Below are positions 25,489 through 34,818 of a DNA stretch of 42,383 nt, piece by piece. This stretch comes from Promethearchaeota archaeon (GTDB lineage: Archaea > Asgardarchaeota > Lokiarchaeia > Sigyniarchaeales > SOKP01). Location of the stretch: NCBI GenBank assembly GCA_014730165.1, contig WJIS01000125.1, forward strand, positions 1 to 42,383. The letters run 5' to 3'. The translations under genes were made by a program, and so were the position numbers. Numbering within the stretch: position 1 is the stretch's first letter; each line of letters opens with the position of its first letter. The notes under the pieces were generated by a model, which saw only the letters and a list, made by a program, of their open reading frames with translations, was not told the origin of the DNA and searched no databases.

Positions 25489-26346
25489 ATGAGTCAAAAT
25501 ATACAATCTCAAATTGAAGAAGCAAAAAAAAAGAGAGACGAACTCAATAAAAAAACTAAAGATTATATTAATTCCCTTCAAGATATTGAATTAAAAATTG
25601 AGGAAACCTTAAATTTAGCTAAAAACAAACACAAAAAGAAGCGAGATAATTGGAATAAAAAGGTTGCTCAATTAAAAGATAAGAAAATCGAATATAAGGA
25701 TTTATTAAACGATCTAATCGCAGAAAAAAGAAGTATTCAGAGAAAAAGAAATAATAATAAAGGTAATTTGGTTTCAGTAAAACAGATTGAGAGAAAAATT
25801 GAAAATTTAGAACGAATGATTGAAACCGAAAATTTAGAACTCTCTGAAGAAAATGCAATTGTTGATAAAATCAGAGATTTAGCAGAACAAAAACAAAACC
25901 TAGTAAGCGAAGAGAAAAACAATGAATTTTTCAGGAAAGAGAAGCAAATTGAAATCGTTAAAATTAATCTGAATAAAATTTATGAACAACTCAATAAATG
26001 GAGTAATAAATCCCAAGATTATCATAATAAAATGCTAGAAGCGTATGATAATGCAAATGATTTAAGAGAACAAAAACGGAAATTAGAAGAAGAACTAATT
26101 GAAAACAAAAAGAAAGCCGACAAATTCCATGAAAAATATCTTAATCTCTTAAAAAAACGAAAAGGACGCTCACGAGGGCGCGGAAGAAGACAGTACAAAA
26201 AGAAACCTCGTTATGGTGGTCGAGATAATAAGCGTTTGGAGAAAATCAAGCAAGATAAGCTTGAAACTGCCTTAGAAAAGCAAAAAGCAGGGAAAAAATT
26301 AAATATCTATGAAGCTCGTCTCATTCTAGAAAAGAAAGAAAATTAA
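25489..26346 (+). CDS. COG1340-like coiled-coil protein with basic RG tail
   Basis: 285 residues, almost entirely heptad-like Lys/Glu helix from 5 to ~225 (KKRDELNKKTKDYINSLQDI onward), containing the IERKIENLERMIETENLELS stretch and the following E-N-A-I-V-D-K-I-R-D-L that mark the archaeal coiled-coil family COG1340. A strongly basic, Arg/Gly-rich patch (KKRKGRSRGRGRRQYKKKPR) then leads to a helix LNIYEARLILEKKEN. The basic patch is suited to RNA or ribosome binding; genes of this type are often near translation genes, as here (rpoD/ribosomal proteins 1.6 kb on). Function unknown. Confidence 0.75.
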   Translation: MSQNIQSQIEEAKKKRDELNKKTKDYINSLQDIELKIEETLNLAKNKHKKKRDNWNKKVAQLKDKKIEYKDLLNDLIAEKRSIQRKRNNNKGNLVSVKQIERKIENLERMIETENLELSEENAIVDKIRDLAEQKQNLVSEEKNNEFFRKEKQIEIVKINLNKIYEQLNKWSNKSQDYHNKMLEAYDNANDLREQKRKLEEELIENKKKADKFHEKYLNLLKKRKGRSRGRGRRQYKKKPRYGGRDNKRLEKIKQDKLETALEKQKAGKKLNIYEARLILEKKEN

Positions 26347-26589
26347 ATTTTTTATATCTATTATATTACTTTTTTAATTAGATATACTAAATGGTATAAT
26401 TAAATGTGAATCTAAGATTATTCATAACACATTATCATAATTATTATCTTCCAATTAATTTCCTTTAAGAAATTGGAGATTCATAATAAATATAATAAAT
26501 CCTTGATTCCAATATAAATAATAAAAATAATAAATGAGAAAGATATTTTCTTATTCAATTTAAATTATTAAAACAAGGTAGCATAGAAA

Positions 26590-27918
26590 TTGAGCGAAAA
26601 ACTTAATGAAATAAGGAAAATCCTTGAGAAACATTCAGAAATGCTTCAAAACGCTATTCCTCTTATAGCATCTGAAAATATCACAAGTCCAGCGGTTGAT
26701 GAAGCTTGTGCATCAGATTTTAGTCATCGATATGCGGAAGGTTGGGTGGGAGAGCGAGTATATGCAGGTACCGAATATATTGATAAAATAGAAACAATCT
26801 GTATGGAACTTGCGCGACAATATTTTGATTGTGTTCATGCCGATGTTCGACCTATTTCGGGCGTGGTTGCTAATCTAGCGATGTATAATGCTTTCACATC
26901 TCGAAACAATGGAAAGATGCTCATAATGCCAATCCCAAAGGGAGGTCATATAAGTCACGCTCCCAAATATACTAAAAGTGGAAGAGCAATATATGGTACA
27001 GCAGGTACGGTAAGAGGATTGGAAATTGAGTATATGGCATTTGATAATGACGAGATGAATATTGATCCCGAAGAAACAGCAAAAATAATTAGAGAATTTG
27101 AACCAGAATTAGTTCTTTTTGGAGGATCTGTTTTTCTATTCCCCCACCCAGTAAAAGAACTAGTGGATGTAGCAAAAGAAGTAGGTGCTTCTGTGGGTTA
27201 TGACGCCGCTCATGTTGCAGGTCTAATCGGTTCTGGGTATTTCCAAGATCCATTAAAAGAAGGTGCGGATTGTATGACAATGAGTACTCACAAAACATTA
27301 CCGGGTCCTCAACACGGGGCGATTACTACAGATAAAGAAGATCTCGTTGAAGATTTAAAAAGTAACACGTTTCCCGCATTATTATCAAATCATCATCTTC
27401 ATAATGTGGCAGGTTTAGCTGTAGCACTGACAGAGATGTTAGAGTTTGGTAAAAAATATCATAAACAAGTAATTGAAAATGCTAAAGCATTAGGTCAAGC
27501 TTTAAACGAAAGAGGGATGAATGTTCTATGCGAACATAAGGGTTTCACCGAATCTCATCAAATCGTTCTAGATATTGTAAATTTTAAGGATTCAATTGGA
27601 TTAGGGGGAGATATCGAAAGAATATTGGAGAAAGCTAATATTATAATTAACCGAAACTTACTTCCATGGGATATTAAAGAAGGAAGACATTATATGAATC
27701 CAGGAGGATTACGATTGGGAACATCGGAAGTAACTCGATTGGGAATGGGTAAAAGTGAGATGGAAGCGATTGCCGATTTTTTTGAACAGTTAATTGTTCA
27801 AGAGAAAGATCCTTTGTTAGTTAAAGATGAAGTTGCGGAATTTCGAAAGCAATATCAATCAATTAAATATTGTTTTCAAGATTCAAACAAAGCGTATGAA
27901 TATCTCAAGTTTTATTGA
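26590..27918 (+). CDS. glyA: Serine hydroxymethyltransferase
   Basis: PLP enzyme interconverting serine and glycine with transfer of a one-carbon unit to a pterin (tetrahydromethanopterin or folate). 442 residues: LIASENITSPAV, SHRYAEGWVGERVYAGTEYI, ADVRPISGVVANLAMYNAF, GYDAAHVAGLIGSGYF and the PLP-lysine motif STHKTLPGPQHG with Lys at about residue 235. The sequence follows the archaeal subgroup. TTG start with AAGGTAG about ten bases upstream. Its 243-bp upstream spacer holds an imperfect CCAATT...AATTGG palindrome (26451-26476) but no gene. Confidence 0.97.
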   Translation: MSEKLNEIRKILEKHSEMLQNAIPLIASENITSPAVDEACASDFSHRYAEGWVGERVYAGTEYIDKIETICMELARQYFDCVHADVRPISGVVANLAMYNAFTSRNNGKMLIMPIPKGGHISHAPKYTKSGRAIYGTAGTVRGLEIEYMAFDNDEMNIDPEETAKIIREFEPELVLFGGSVFLFPHPVKELVDVAKEVGASVGYDAAHVAGLIGSGYFQDPLKEGADCMTMSTHKTLPGPQHGAITTDKEDLVEDLKSNTFPALLSNHHLHNVAGLAVALTEMLEFGKKYHKQVIENAKALGQALNERGMNVLCEHKGFTESHQIVLDIVNFKDSIGLGGDIERILEKANIIINRNLLPWDIKEGRHYMNPGGLRLGTSEVTRLGMGKSEMEAIADFFEQLIVQEKDPLLVKDEVAEFRKQYQSIKYCFQDSNKAYEYLKFY

Positions 27919-28015
27919 TTTTCTATTTTATCTTTTATCTGTATCCATAAAATTTATCTTAAATACTGTTTTTTAATAAATAATTATACTTTATTTTTTG
28001 GAACTTGAAAAACCT

Positions 28016-28849
28016 ATGGAAATCGAAATTCTTGAACAAGATGAATATAATTTACGATTCATTCTAAAAGATGTATCCATTGAAATGGTGAATTCTATTA
28101 GAAGGATCATGATGTCTTGGATACCTTGTATGGCGATTGACGAAGTAATCATTCTTAAAAATGATAGTCCTCTCTATGATGAGATTTTAGCGCATAGAAT
28201 CGGTATGATTCCGTTAAAGACGGATTTGGACTCCTATAAGCTACCAGAAGACTGTGAATGCGGTGGATTTGGATGCCCTAACTGTCAATGCTCCCTTACA
28301 TGCGAGATAATGAATGATACTAAAAATACAATGGTCATATATTCGGGAGACCTAAAAACAAACGATCCTAATATTGTTCCTGTAAATCCTAATATACCCA
28401 TTGTAAAAATAGACAGTAATTCAAGTCTTATTTTTGAAGCATATGCAACATTGGGTCGTGGAAGAACTCATATCAAATGGCAACCCGTTTCAAATGCATT
28501 TTTCAGATATTTACCGCAAATAGAATTTGATGATAGTAAATGTAAGAATTGTCCTGATAAATGTATTGTATCGAGAATGTGTCCTGAAAATCTGTATGAT
28601 TTCTCAAATGGAAAGAAACCGGAGTTAGTGGAAGATTATTGGAAGAAATGTACTCTATGCAGATCTTGTGAGGAGAATTGCCCTGAAGATGCCGTAAAGG
28701 TTGATTGGAATGAAAAAAGCTATATTTTTTCCATCGAAAGTGATGGTGTCTTACCATTCGATATGCTTATTGAGAAAACATTTGAGATCTTCTTAGGTAA
28801 GATTGATGAATTTCAATCAGATTTAGAACAAATAGAAGTGGAAGAGTAA
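28016..28849 (+). CDS. rpoD: DNA-directed RNA polymerase subunit D (Rpo3)
   Basis: Assembly-platform subunit of archaeal RNA polymerase (alpha/Rpb3 counterpart). The ATG at 28016 gives 277 residues starting MEIEILEQDEYNLRFILKD; a TTG at 27998 would add six. The dimerisation core has VNSIRRIMMSWIPCMAIDEV and LAHRIGMIPLKTDL. An inserted ferredoxin-like domain carries CKNCPDKCIVSRMCP (about residue 176) and CTLCRSCEENCP (about 212), enough for two [4Fe-4S] clusters. A further Cys-rich loop (CECGGFGCPNCQCSLTC, about residue 79) is more elaborate than usual. It heads the rpoD/eL18/uL13/uS9 group. Confidence 0.96.
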   Translation: MEIEILEQDEYNLRFILKDVSIEMVNSIRRIMMSWIPCMAIDEVIILKNDSPLYDEILAHRIGMIPLKTDLDSYKLPEDCECGGFGCPNCQCSLTCEIMNDTKNTMVIYSGDLKTNDPNIVPVNPNIPIVKIDSNSSLIFEAYATLGRGRTHIKWQPVSNAFFRYLPQIEFDDSKCKNCPDKCIVSRMCPENLYDFSNGKKPELVEDYWKKCTLCRSCEENCPEDAVKVDWNEKSYIFSIESDGVLPFDMLIEKTFEIFLGKIDEFQSDLEQIEVEE

Positions 28850-28984
28850 TTCAATTAAGAACATAATATTTGCTCTTTCAATTTCTCGTTAATTAATAAG
28901 ATTTAGATTTTTCACTTTAAAAGTCATCTTACAAGGTTTAGATTAAATTTAGTGTAATTTAATCAAAAAATTATTAAATTATCA

Positions 28985-28997
28985 AATTTTATATACT
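28985..28997 (+). promoter_or_regulatory. TATA box for eL18-uL13-uS9
   Basis: AATTTTATATACT, with the box TTTATATA at 28988-28995, lies about 42 bp before the eL18 ATG and predicts a transcript start near 29018. The 184-bp spacer after rpoD suggests these ribosomal genes have their own promoter. Confidence 0.45.
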
Positions 28998-29033
28998 CAT
29001 ATATTTAGAATTAAACTAAGAGTTAATTAACTT

Positions 29034-29390
29034 ATGTCGCATAAGATTACTGGTCCATCGAACTATTATCAGAGAAAACTAGTTAGAGATTTATGGAAAA
29101 CAAAGAGAAGAATTTGGAGAAAACTCTCAAAAAAGATAAGCGGTCCAAAAAGAAATCGAGTAGAAGCTAATTTAAAGCGGATTAATAATAAAACAAAATC
29201 TAATGATATAATAGTAATCCCAGGGAAAGTTTTGGGAGTTGGAGAATTAGAGCATAAACTAACTATTGCATGTTTAAATTGCTCAAAATCAGCTAAACAA
29301 AAAATTTTAGAGTCTGGAAGTGAATTAATATCAATAGAAGAACTGATGGAGAAGTATCCCGATGGAAAAAACGTAAAGATATTTCATTAA
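29034..29390 (+). CDS. rpl18e: Large ribosomal subunit protein eL18 (L18e)
   Basis: 118 residues, the usual archaeal length. MSHKITGPSNYYQRKLVRDL, WRKLSKKISGPKRNRVEANL and IIVIPGKVLGVGELEHKLTI follow the L18e/L15 family, which has the conserved VPGKVLG.G segment. First of three co-directional ribosomal genes with spacings of 19 and 5 bp. Confidence 0.95.
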   Translation: MSHKITGPSNYYQRKLVRDLWKTKRRIWRKLSKKISGPKRNRVEANLKRINNKTKSNDIIVIPGKVLGVGELEHKLTIACLNCSKSAKQKILESGSELISIEELMEKYPDGKNVKIFH

Positions 29391-29409
29391 AATTAAAGGT
29401 GAAACTAAA

Positions 29410-29883
29410 ATGCAAGAATACTTGTTATATGATGCCACAAATAAGATCTTAGGCAGATTTTGTTCTCAAGTCGCGAAAAAGGCGTTATTAGGATATAAAA
29501 TTGTAGTTATCAATGCTAAAGATGTTATAATTAGCGGAAATAAAAGACAGATTCATGAAAAATATTTAGCTAGACTAAATATTAGTACAGCCACTAACCC
29601 TAAAAGAGGACCTTTTCATAATAGAAGACCGGATACTTTCTTGAAAAGAGTTATTAAACAAATGCTCCCTACAAAGAAAATTCGTGGAAAAGAAGCAATA
29701 AAAAGAGTTCATGTATATATGGGAGGTATTCCATCTCGTTTTAAGAAGAGATATCCCAATTTGAAAGAAGAAGATATCCCTAATTGCGATAAAAGTAGAC
29801 TATCTTATTATAATAAATTCATCACCTTAGAGAATCTTTGTAATAGAATAGGTGGATGGAAAAAAAGAGAAATTGAGGCTTAA
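29410..29883 (+). CDS. rplM: Large ribosomal subunit protein uL13
   Basis: 157 residues. Typical stretches are YDATNKILGRFCSQVAKKAL, GYKIVVINAKDVIISGNKRQ, RPDTFLKRVIKQMLPTKKIR and KRVHVYMGGIP. AAAGGTGA seven bases before the ATG is a good ribosome binding site. Sits between eL18 and uS9 as in most archaea. Confidence 0.97.
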   Translation: MQEYLLYDATNKILGRFCSQVAKKALLGYKIVVINAKDVIISGNKRQIHEKYLARLNISTATNPKRGPFHNRRPDTFLKRVIKQMLPTKKIRGKEAIKRVHVYMGGIPSRFKKRYPNLKEEDIPNCDKSRLSYYNKFITLENLCNRIGGWKKREIEA

Positions 29884-29888
29884 GAATT

Positions 29889-30299
29889 ATGTCAAGCAAA
29901 GTTGTTCAATCTTCAGGTAAACGGAAAACAGCAATTGCCCGGGCAGTATTAAAGCATCCTGCGAAAGGAGAAGTGAAAATAAATAACGTACCTTTAGAAA
30001 TATATCAACCATTAATCGCGAGACTTAGGATCCAAGAAGTACTCGAAATAATCAATAATCCAAAGTTAGAAAAATGCGATATTGATGTTATCGTAAATGG
30101 CGGCGGAATTGGTGGTCAAACAGATGCGATTCGTATGGCATTAGCGAGAGCGATTAATAAATTTATTGGAACAAAAGGTATAGAAAAACTTCTGAGAGAA
30201 TATGATGATGCTCTTTTAAGTGGGGACTCTCGAAGAGTTGAACCAAAGAAATTTGGGGGCAAGAAGGCAAGAGCACGACGTCAAAAGAGTTTTAGGTAA
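29889..30299 (+). CDS. rpsI: Small ribosomal subunit protein uS9
   Basis: 136 residues. QSSGKRKTAIARAVLKH, NGGGIGGQTDAIRMALARAI, LSGDSRRVEPKKFGGKKARA and the conserved basic end RRQKSFR, which reaches the P-site tRNA. Five bases after uL13. In many archaea rpoN and rpoK follow; here a surface-protein gene follows instead, so the operon is shortened. Confidence 0.97.
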   Translation: MSSKVVQSSGKRKTAIARAVLKHPAKGEVKINNVPLEIYQPLIARLRIQEVLEIINNPKLEKCDIDVIVNGGGIGGQTDAIRMALARAINKFIGTKGIEKLLREYDDALLSGDSRRVEPKKFGGKKARARRQKSFR

Positions 30300-30396
30300 T
30301 CATTTACTTTTTTTACATTAATTTATTAGTGTTTTATTGATCAAAAATATTAGATCAAACCAGTTCTATTGGTTTACCATATTATTTCGTAAGATT

Positions 30397-30407
30397 TTTT
30401 TATATCC
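30397..30407 (+). promoter_or_regulatory. TATA box for surface protein gene
   Basis: TTTTATATCC ends ~19 bp before the ATG at 30425. That spacing places the transcript start almost at the ATG, so the mRNA is probably leaderless; no ribosome binding site is visible. Confidence 0.4.
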
Positions 30408-30424
30408 ATTAAGTTTAATTTTTT

Positions 30425-31537
30425 ATGAAAAAGAGATCTTTTATTCTCATAATATGTGTTTTTTTTTTAATATCTCCGTTCTGTGCATTTTTTGACTTCC
30501 CGAGCACTAATAAATTATCCTCATCATCTAGCTTTAAGATTTATGATGATGGATCTGGCATATTTCCCAATGAAATTCAGTATTTTTCACTTTTTAATTT
30601 TGATGAAACTGTTCAGATGCGAATTAATATCTCTACATTAAATACTTTTAATACTTCTAAATATGTTTCGCTTAATATTAGTGTGTTCAATTGGGATATA
30701 TATAATCTAAATGAATCAATTCATATAAACAATACATTAACAAACAATAATGTTGCTGAATTAAGTTTTAATGCTTCTTTTGCTGGAAAATATATTATAG
30801 AAATTGAGAGTTTGGAATCTTCTAATAAGGCACTTTATAACATTACTTTTTCCACTTCTTCAAGCGTTAATTTTGGAAGTTACAAGTTTATGGAAAATCA
30901 CCAAAAATCGGGAGAATTAACAATTGGATACTACTTTACTACAAATCCATGGCTATTTGATAATGAAGACTCAACCGATCGGGTGACTATTAGATTTGGA
31001 TATCAATTGTATACCGAACAAACTTATATAGGGAAATCTGGTGAGAGATGGTTCAATATTTATAATTATTTTGAAGAAATCACTTTATTTGTGGGAATTA
31101 CGGTCTATCCACTAAATCCATATGAAGATTATCCAAATGTTCAATTAGCATTATATAAATGGTCTGATTTAGATAAGGGAATCGTGGAACCAATAAAAAC
31201 CGCAGATACCATTGTCAATTACTCTTGTGGATTTAATTTTGTCTGTAAGACGGGGGAGATATATCAAATATATTTGAAGAATTATGATTCCGCATGGGAA
31301 ATTTTTGCAAATGCGACTTTTTATAGTTATGGTAAAGCTAGAATACGATATGATTATGATTTAGATCCAGATCCTCCTGATGATCAAATTAAAGTTAGAG
31401 TTTTTACATATGACCCATGGGTGGCATATCAACGAGATATAAGGCATATATGGTGGGGTTGGTGGGTTATAGGTATTGGAGGTGGTTTGATAGGGGTTGC
31501 TTTTACAATATTTTTTGTTAAAAATCGATACACTTAG
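30425..31537 (+). CDS. Secreted, membrane-anchored surface protein
   Basis: 370 residues. A signal peptide (KKRSFILIICVFFLISPFCAF) is followed by an extracellular part rich in Asn, Ser, Tyr and beta-type sequence, and a C-terminal membrane helix (WWVIGIGGGLIGVAFTIFFV) ending in a short basic tail KNRYT. At least eight Asn-X-Ser/Thr sequons are visible (NIS, NTS, NES, NNT, NAS, NIT, NYS, NAT), so it is probably heavily N-glycosylated. Type I topology: outside N-terminus, anchored at the C-terminus. No domain family recognised; an S-layer-associated or binding role is possible. Confidence 0.75.
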   Translation: MKKRSFILIICVFFLISPFCAFFDFPSTNKLSSSSSFKIYDDGSGIFPNEIQYFSLFNFDETVQMRINISTLNTFNTSKYVSLNISVFNWDIYNLNESIHINNTLTNNNVAELSFNASFAGKYIIEIESLESSNKALYNITFSTSSSVNFGSYKFMENHQKSGELTIGYYFTTNPWLFDNEDSTDRVTIRFGYQLYTEQTYIGKSGERWFNIYNYFEEITLFVGITVYPLNPYEDYPNVQLALYKWSDLDKGIVEPIKTADTIVNYSCGFNFVCKTGEIYQIYLKNYDSAWEIFANATFYSYGKARIRYDYDLDPDPPDDQIKVRVFTYDPWVAYQRDIRHIWWGWWVIGIGGGLIGVAFTIFFVKNRYT

Positions 31538-31571
31538 ATATAATTTTTAGGAAAAATACTTTTATTTTTCC

Positions 31572-32912
31572 TTAATTTTCTTTTAGTTTTATTTTTGCTC
31601 CCAGATTAAGCAAATCTTGAATAAAATTTGGATAAGAATCTTCTACAATGTTAATATTTGGAATTGTGGATTTTGAATCTGCGAATAGAGTAGCTATTGT
31701 ACATGCCATTGCTATCCTATGATCGTTTTCATGTTCAATATTTGCTCCATATAAAATTTGAGTATGATGGATATTTATTTCATTCTCTTTTTCTTTAATT
31801 TTTGCTCCCATCTTAGTAAGTTCTCTTGTCATAATAGATACTCTATCACTCTCCTTCAATCGTATAGTCTTGATATTCTTTAAGATTGTTTTTCCTTTCG
31901 CAAAAGAACCGATTACGCATAATATCGGGAATAAATCAGGTATATTAGAGCAATCTATCTCAATTCCTTTAAGAGGATTTTTTTTTATATTTCCATGAAT
32001 AACTATTTCGTTTTTTTCCTTAATGATTTGAATTTTCGCACCCATCCGTTTTACAATATCCACCATTTGTTTATCTCCTTGGGGATCATTAATATTTATA
32101 TTTCTAAGTTTAATCATTGAATTCTTAGGTGTTAATATTCCCGCTGCGATCATAAAAGCAGTTGCAGAAAAATCAGAAGGAATTTCAATCTCTTGTGCAC
32201 GATATTTCTGTGAATTTTCAATTTGATAAGTTAATAAACCATCTTCTTTCTTTTTTTCTTGAATATTAATCCCAAAATGTTCTAAAAGAAATAAGGTAAT
32301 TTTTAAGTAGGGGTAAGATACCATAGGAGTTGTTAGATTAATTTCAATAAAAGTACTTGAGTTACAAACCAATAACGGACTTAAAATTAACAAGGCTGTT
32401 ATGAATTGTGAACTGATATTTCCAGGAATCCCTATGCTATTACAATTATCATTTTTTCTGTAAATATAAATTTCATTATTTGATATTTCATATTCTGCTC
32501 CTAGTGATTCTAAGGCGCTTAAAAGTGGTATTATAGGACGATTTCTTTTGAGAAATTCTCCAGATAATTTTAATCCGTTTTTAATAATCAATGCCAGTGC
32601 TGTGAAAATTCTAAATGTAGTACCAGAATTTTGACAATCAAAAGATCCCTCCCATTCCCTTGTCCAAGCTGTATTTCCTCTAACAATATAAACGTTAGGA
32701 TTCTGTGGAATCACTTTAACTCCAAGAAATCTTAGCAAGTCAATTGTAACTTTAACGTCACCAGTTGATAAAGGATTTTTAATTACAGAAACACCTTCTG
32801 AAAGACCTGCTAAAATAAATGCTCTATGAGAATAGCTCTTTGACCCCGGAGGAGTAATTTCGCCATTTAACTCCAATGTTGGTTTGTGAATCTGTAGATT
32901 TTTGGAGGGCAT
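31572..32912 (-). CDS. aroA: 3-phosphoshikimate 1-carboxyvinyltransferase (EPSP synthase)
   Basis: Joins shikimate-3-phosphate and PEP in the shikimate pathway. 446 residues: ITPPGSKSYSHRAFILAGLS near the N-terminus, CQNSGTTFRIFTALALI, PGNISSQFITALLILSPLLV, IPDLFPILCVIGSFAKGKT, RLKESDRVSIMTREL and EHENDHRIAMACTIATLF. Catalytic Lys, Arg, Asp and Glu positions in these motifs are all kept. ATG start. Divergent from aroC across a 223-bp spacer that must hold both promoters. Confidence 0.97.
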   Translation of the reverse strand: MPSKNLQIHKPTLELNGEITPPGSKSYSHRAFILAGLSEGVSVIKNPLSTGDVKVTIDLLRFLGVKVIPQNPNVYIVRGNTAWTREWEGSFDCQNSGTTFRIFTALALIIKNGLKLSGEFLKRNRPIIPLLSALESLGAEYEISNNEIYIYRKNDNCNSIGIPGNISSQFITALLILSPLLVCNSSTFIEINLTTPMVSYPYLKITLFLLEHFGINIQEKKKEDGLLTYQIENSQKYRAQEIEIPSDFSATAFMIAAGILTPKNSMIKLRNININDPQGDKQMVDIVKRMGAKIQIIKEKNEIVIHGNIKKNPLKGIEIDCSNIPDLFPILCVIGSFAKGKTILKNIKTIRLKESDRVSIMTRELTKMGAKIKEKENEINIHHTQILYGANIEHENDHRIAMACTIATLFADSKSTIPNINIVEDSYPNFIQDLLNLGAKIKLKEN

Positions 32913-33135
32913 TAAATTATAAAAAGAAGATCCTCATTATATTTGTATTGGTTTGATATGATTTATCTTGAATTCAATTCTCTTTAGATTTAATTAAGAT
33001 ATAAAGTTAACAAGAAGATGTACGCTGTTCGAGGATAGATTTATATTTTTATTATAACTTATTTAAACAAATTTAGATGGTTTAATACAAATATTTTTCA
33101 CCAATTTTAATAGAAAATAGGAGAACAAAAAGAAA
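32913..33135. promoter_or_regulatory. Divergent aroA/aroC promoter region
   Basis: AT-rich spacer between outward-facing shikimate genes. TTTATATTTTTATTATAAC (33040-33058) and CTTATTTAAAC just after it are TATA candidates for aroC; TAGGAGA at 33118-33124 is its ribosome binding site. No palindromic operator was obvious. Confidence 0.4.
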
Positions 33136-34257
33136 ATGGCAGATAATTCTATTGGAAGGAAATTTAGAATAAGTTCATTCGGAGAATCCCATGGGAAAAT
33201 AATTGGTGTTTTAATCGATGGAATTCCAGCTGGTTTAGATCTTAATTTGGAGTTTATTCAAAATGAGTTGAATAAAAGAAAGCCCGGTCAATCAAAACTA
33301 ACAACAGAACGAAAAGAAGATGATGAATTTACAATTCTCTCAGGAATATTTAACAATAAAACAACAGGTGCTCCGATATGTTTAGTAATTGAAAACAAAG
33401 ATAAAGACTCCTCAAAATATGAGAAATTTAAACATATTCTCAGACCTTCCCATGTGGATTATTCCGCTTTGAAAAGATATGGAGGATTTGCTGATTTCCG
33501 TGGATCTGGCAGATTTTCAGGGAGGATAACTGCGGGATTTGTAATGGCGGGAGCAATCGCGAAGCAAATCCTGAATTTACTTGATATAAACATGATTGCC
33601 TATACCCAAAGTATTGGCGAAATTGAGGATTTTGAAAACTATGAATCTCATGATATTAGAAAATTAATGGAGAAGAGAGAAAAATCCTTAGCAAGAACAT
33701 TAAATCCAAAAATTTCGGAAAAAATGGAACTTCTAATACAAAATATCAAAAATCAAAAGGATTCTTTGGGCGGAACCATTCAATGCCTAGTTAAGAACTT
33801 TCCTGCGGGAGTAGGAGGACCTGTATTCAATAGTCTTGAGTCTGATTTAGCAAAAGGGATATTTTCTATTCCAGCAGTCAAGGGAATTGAGTTTGGAGCG
33901 GGATTTAAATCTGCGAAAATGAAAGGATCTGAACATAATGATCCTTGGAAAGTTGATAATAATTCAATTACAACCACTAAAAACGATTCTGGAGGGATAA
34001 TTGGAGGAATTTCTACAGGTATGCCTATTTCCTTTCGTGTGGCAATTAAGCCTACAGCTTCGATTGGAAAGAAACAAAAAACCGTGGATATTAAGAACAT
34101 GAAAAATATTGAATTAGAGTTAGAAGGCAGACATGATCCCTGTATCTTACCCCGGGCTGTAGTAATCGTTGAAGCTATAACATCTGTTATATTGGTAGAT
34201 CATCTAATATGTCAGGGTAAAATACCCGAAATTATTAATAACGATGAAGCTAACTAA
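33136..34257 (+). CDS. aroC: Chorismate synthase
   Basis: Last step of the shikimate pathway, converting EPSP to chorismate with reduced FMN. 373 residues: FGESHGKIIGVLIDGIPAGL, RPSHVDYSALKRYGGFADFR, GSGRFSGRITAGFVMAGAIA, DSGGIIGGISTGMPISFRVA and GRHDPCILPRAVVIVEAIT are the family signatures, including the catalytic His in GESHG and in the RHDP motif. ATG start with TAGGAGA twelve bases upstream. Paired with aroA. Confidence 0.98.
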   Translation: MADNSIGRKFRISSFGESHGKIIGVLIDGIPAGLDLNLEFIQNELNKRKPGQSKLTTERKEDDEFTILSGIFNNKTTGAPICLVIENKDKDSSKYEKFKHILRPSHVDYSALKRYGGFADFRGSGRFSGRITAGFVMAGAIAKQILNLLDINMIAYTQSIGEIEDFENYESHDIRKLMEKREKSLARTLNPKISEKMELLIQNIKNQKDSLGGTIQCLVKNFPAGVGGPVFNSLESDLAKGIFSIPAVKGIEFGAGFKSAKMKGSEHNDPWKVDNNSITTTKNDSGGIIGGISTGMPISFRVAIKPTASIGKKQKTVDIKNMKNIELELEGRHDPCILPRAVVIVEAITSVILVDHLICQGKIPEIINNDEAN

Positions 34258-34470
34258 TTTGCAGACAACAAATTGAGTTTATGCTACTCGTTCAAATATA
34301 AAATCGCTATTTCTTAAGATATATTTCTGAAACCTTTAGATTCAAAATATGAGATTTAAATATGAGATGAGGAAGTATTTTTAAAGAAATTTATATCAAG
34401 ATTAGTCCTAAATCAGTCAAAATGTAATGGAAAAAAGATAGAATTTATCTAACTCAAAAGATTGTAGAGG

Positions 34471-34497
34471 AATTCATCAAAAATATTTAGATGAATT
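34471..34497. repeat. Perfect 8-bp inverted repeat between aroC and TPR gene
   Basis: AATTCATC and GATGAATT flank an 11-base AT loop. The 326-bp spacer (34258-34583) also has a short direct repeat, ATATGAGAT, at about 34348 and 34361, and TATA-like sequence near 34516-34532 and 34543-34556. No gene or RNA seen in it. The repeat may be a regulatory site of the downstream small gene. Confidence 0.3.
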
Positions 34498-34583
34498 TTA
34501 AATTATTGAAAACCATCTATATAGTATAATTTTTTAGAAATAAGATATATATTAAATATGATTAATAACAAGGAGAATTAGTA

Positions 34584-34811
34584 ATGGGAGAAGATACATC
34601 TGGTCAATGGGTTGATTTTTATAAAAAGAAGGGTGATAATCTCGTTGAGATTTCTGAAAATCATTATAAGAACAAGGAATACAAGAAATCTTTGGAATTA
34701 TTGAATCAGGCTTATAACATGTATAAAAAAGGTAACGCTATGGAATTTGCTGAAAAAACTAAGCAGCGCTTTAACGAAATCAAACAAAAACACTTTAAAA
34801 AAAAGGAGTAG
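34584..34811 (+). CDS. Small TPR-like protein
   Basis: 75 residues with an excellent ribosome binding site (AAGGAG at 34570-34575, eight bases before ATG). NHYKNKEYKKSLELLNQAYN then MYKKGNAMEFAEKTKQRFNE is a helical hairpin of the kind seen in tetratricopeptide repeats, probably one repeat plus capping helices. Very lysine-rich at the C-terminus. Likely a small protein-binding module; partner unknown. Ends seven bases before the convergent Mut7-C gene. Confidence 0.65.
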   Translation: MGEDTSGQWVDFYKKKGDNLVEISENHYKNKEYKKSLELLNQAYNMYKKGNAMEFAEKTKQRFNEIKQKHFKKKE

Positions 34812-34818
34812 TCCCTTC

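Noticed and set aside
33780..34100. 106-codon minus-strand frame opposite aroC
   Set aside because: aroC motifs are continuous through this region; the reverse frame shows no family features.
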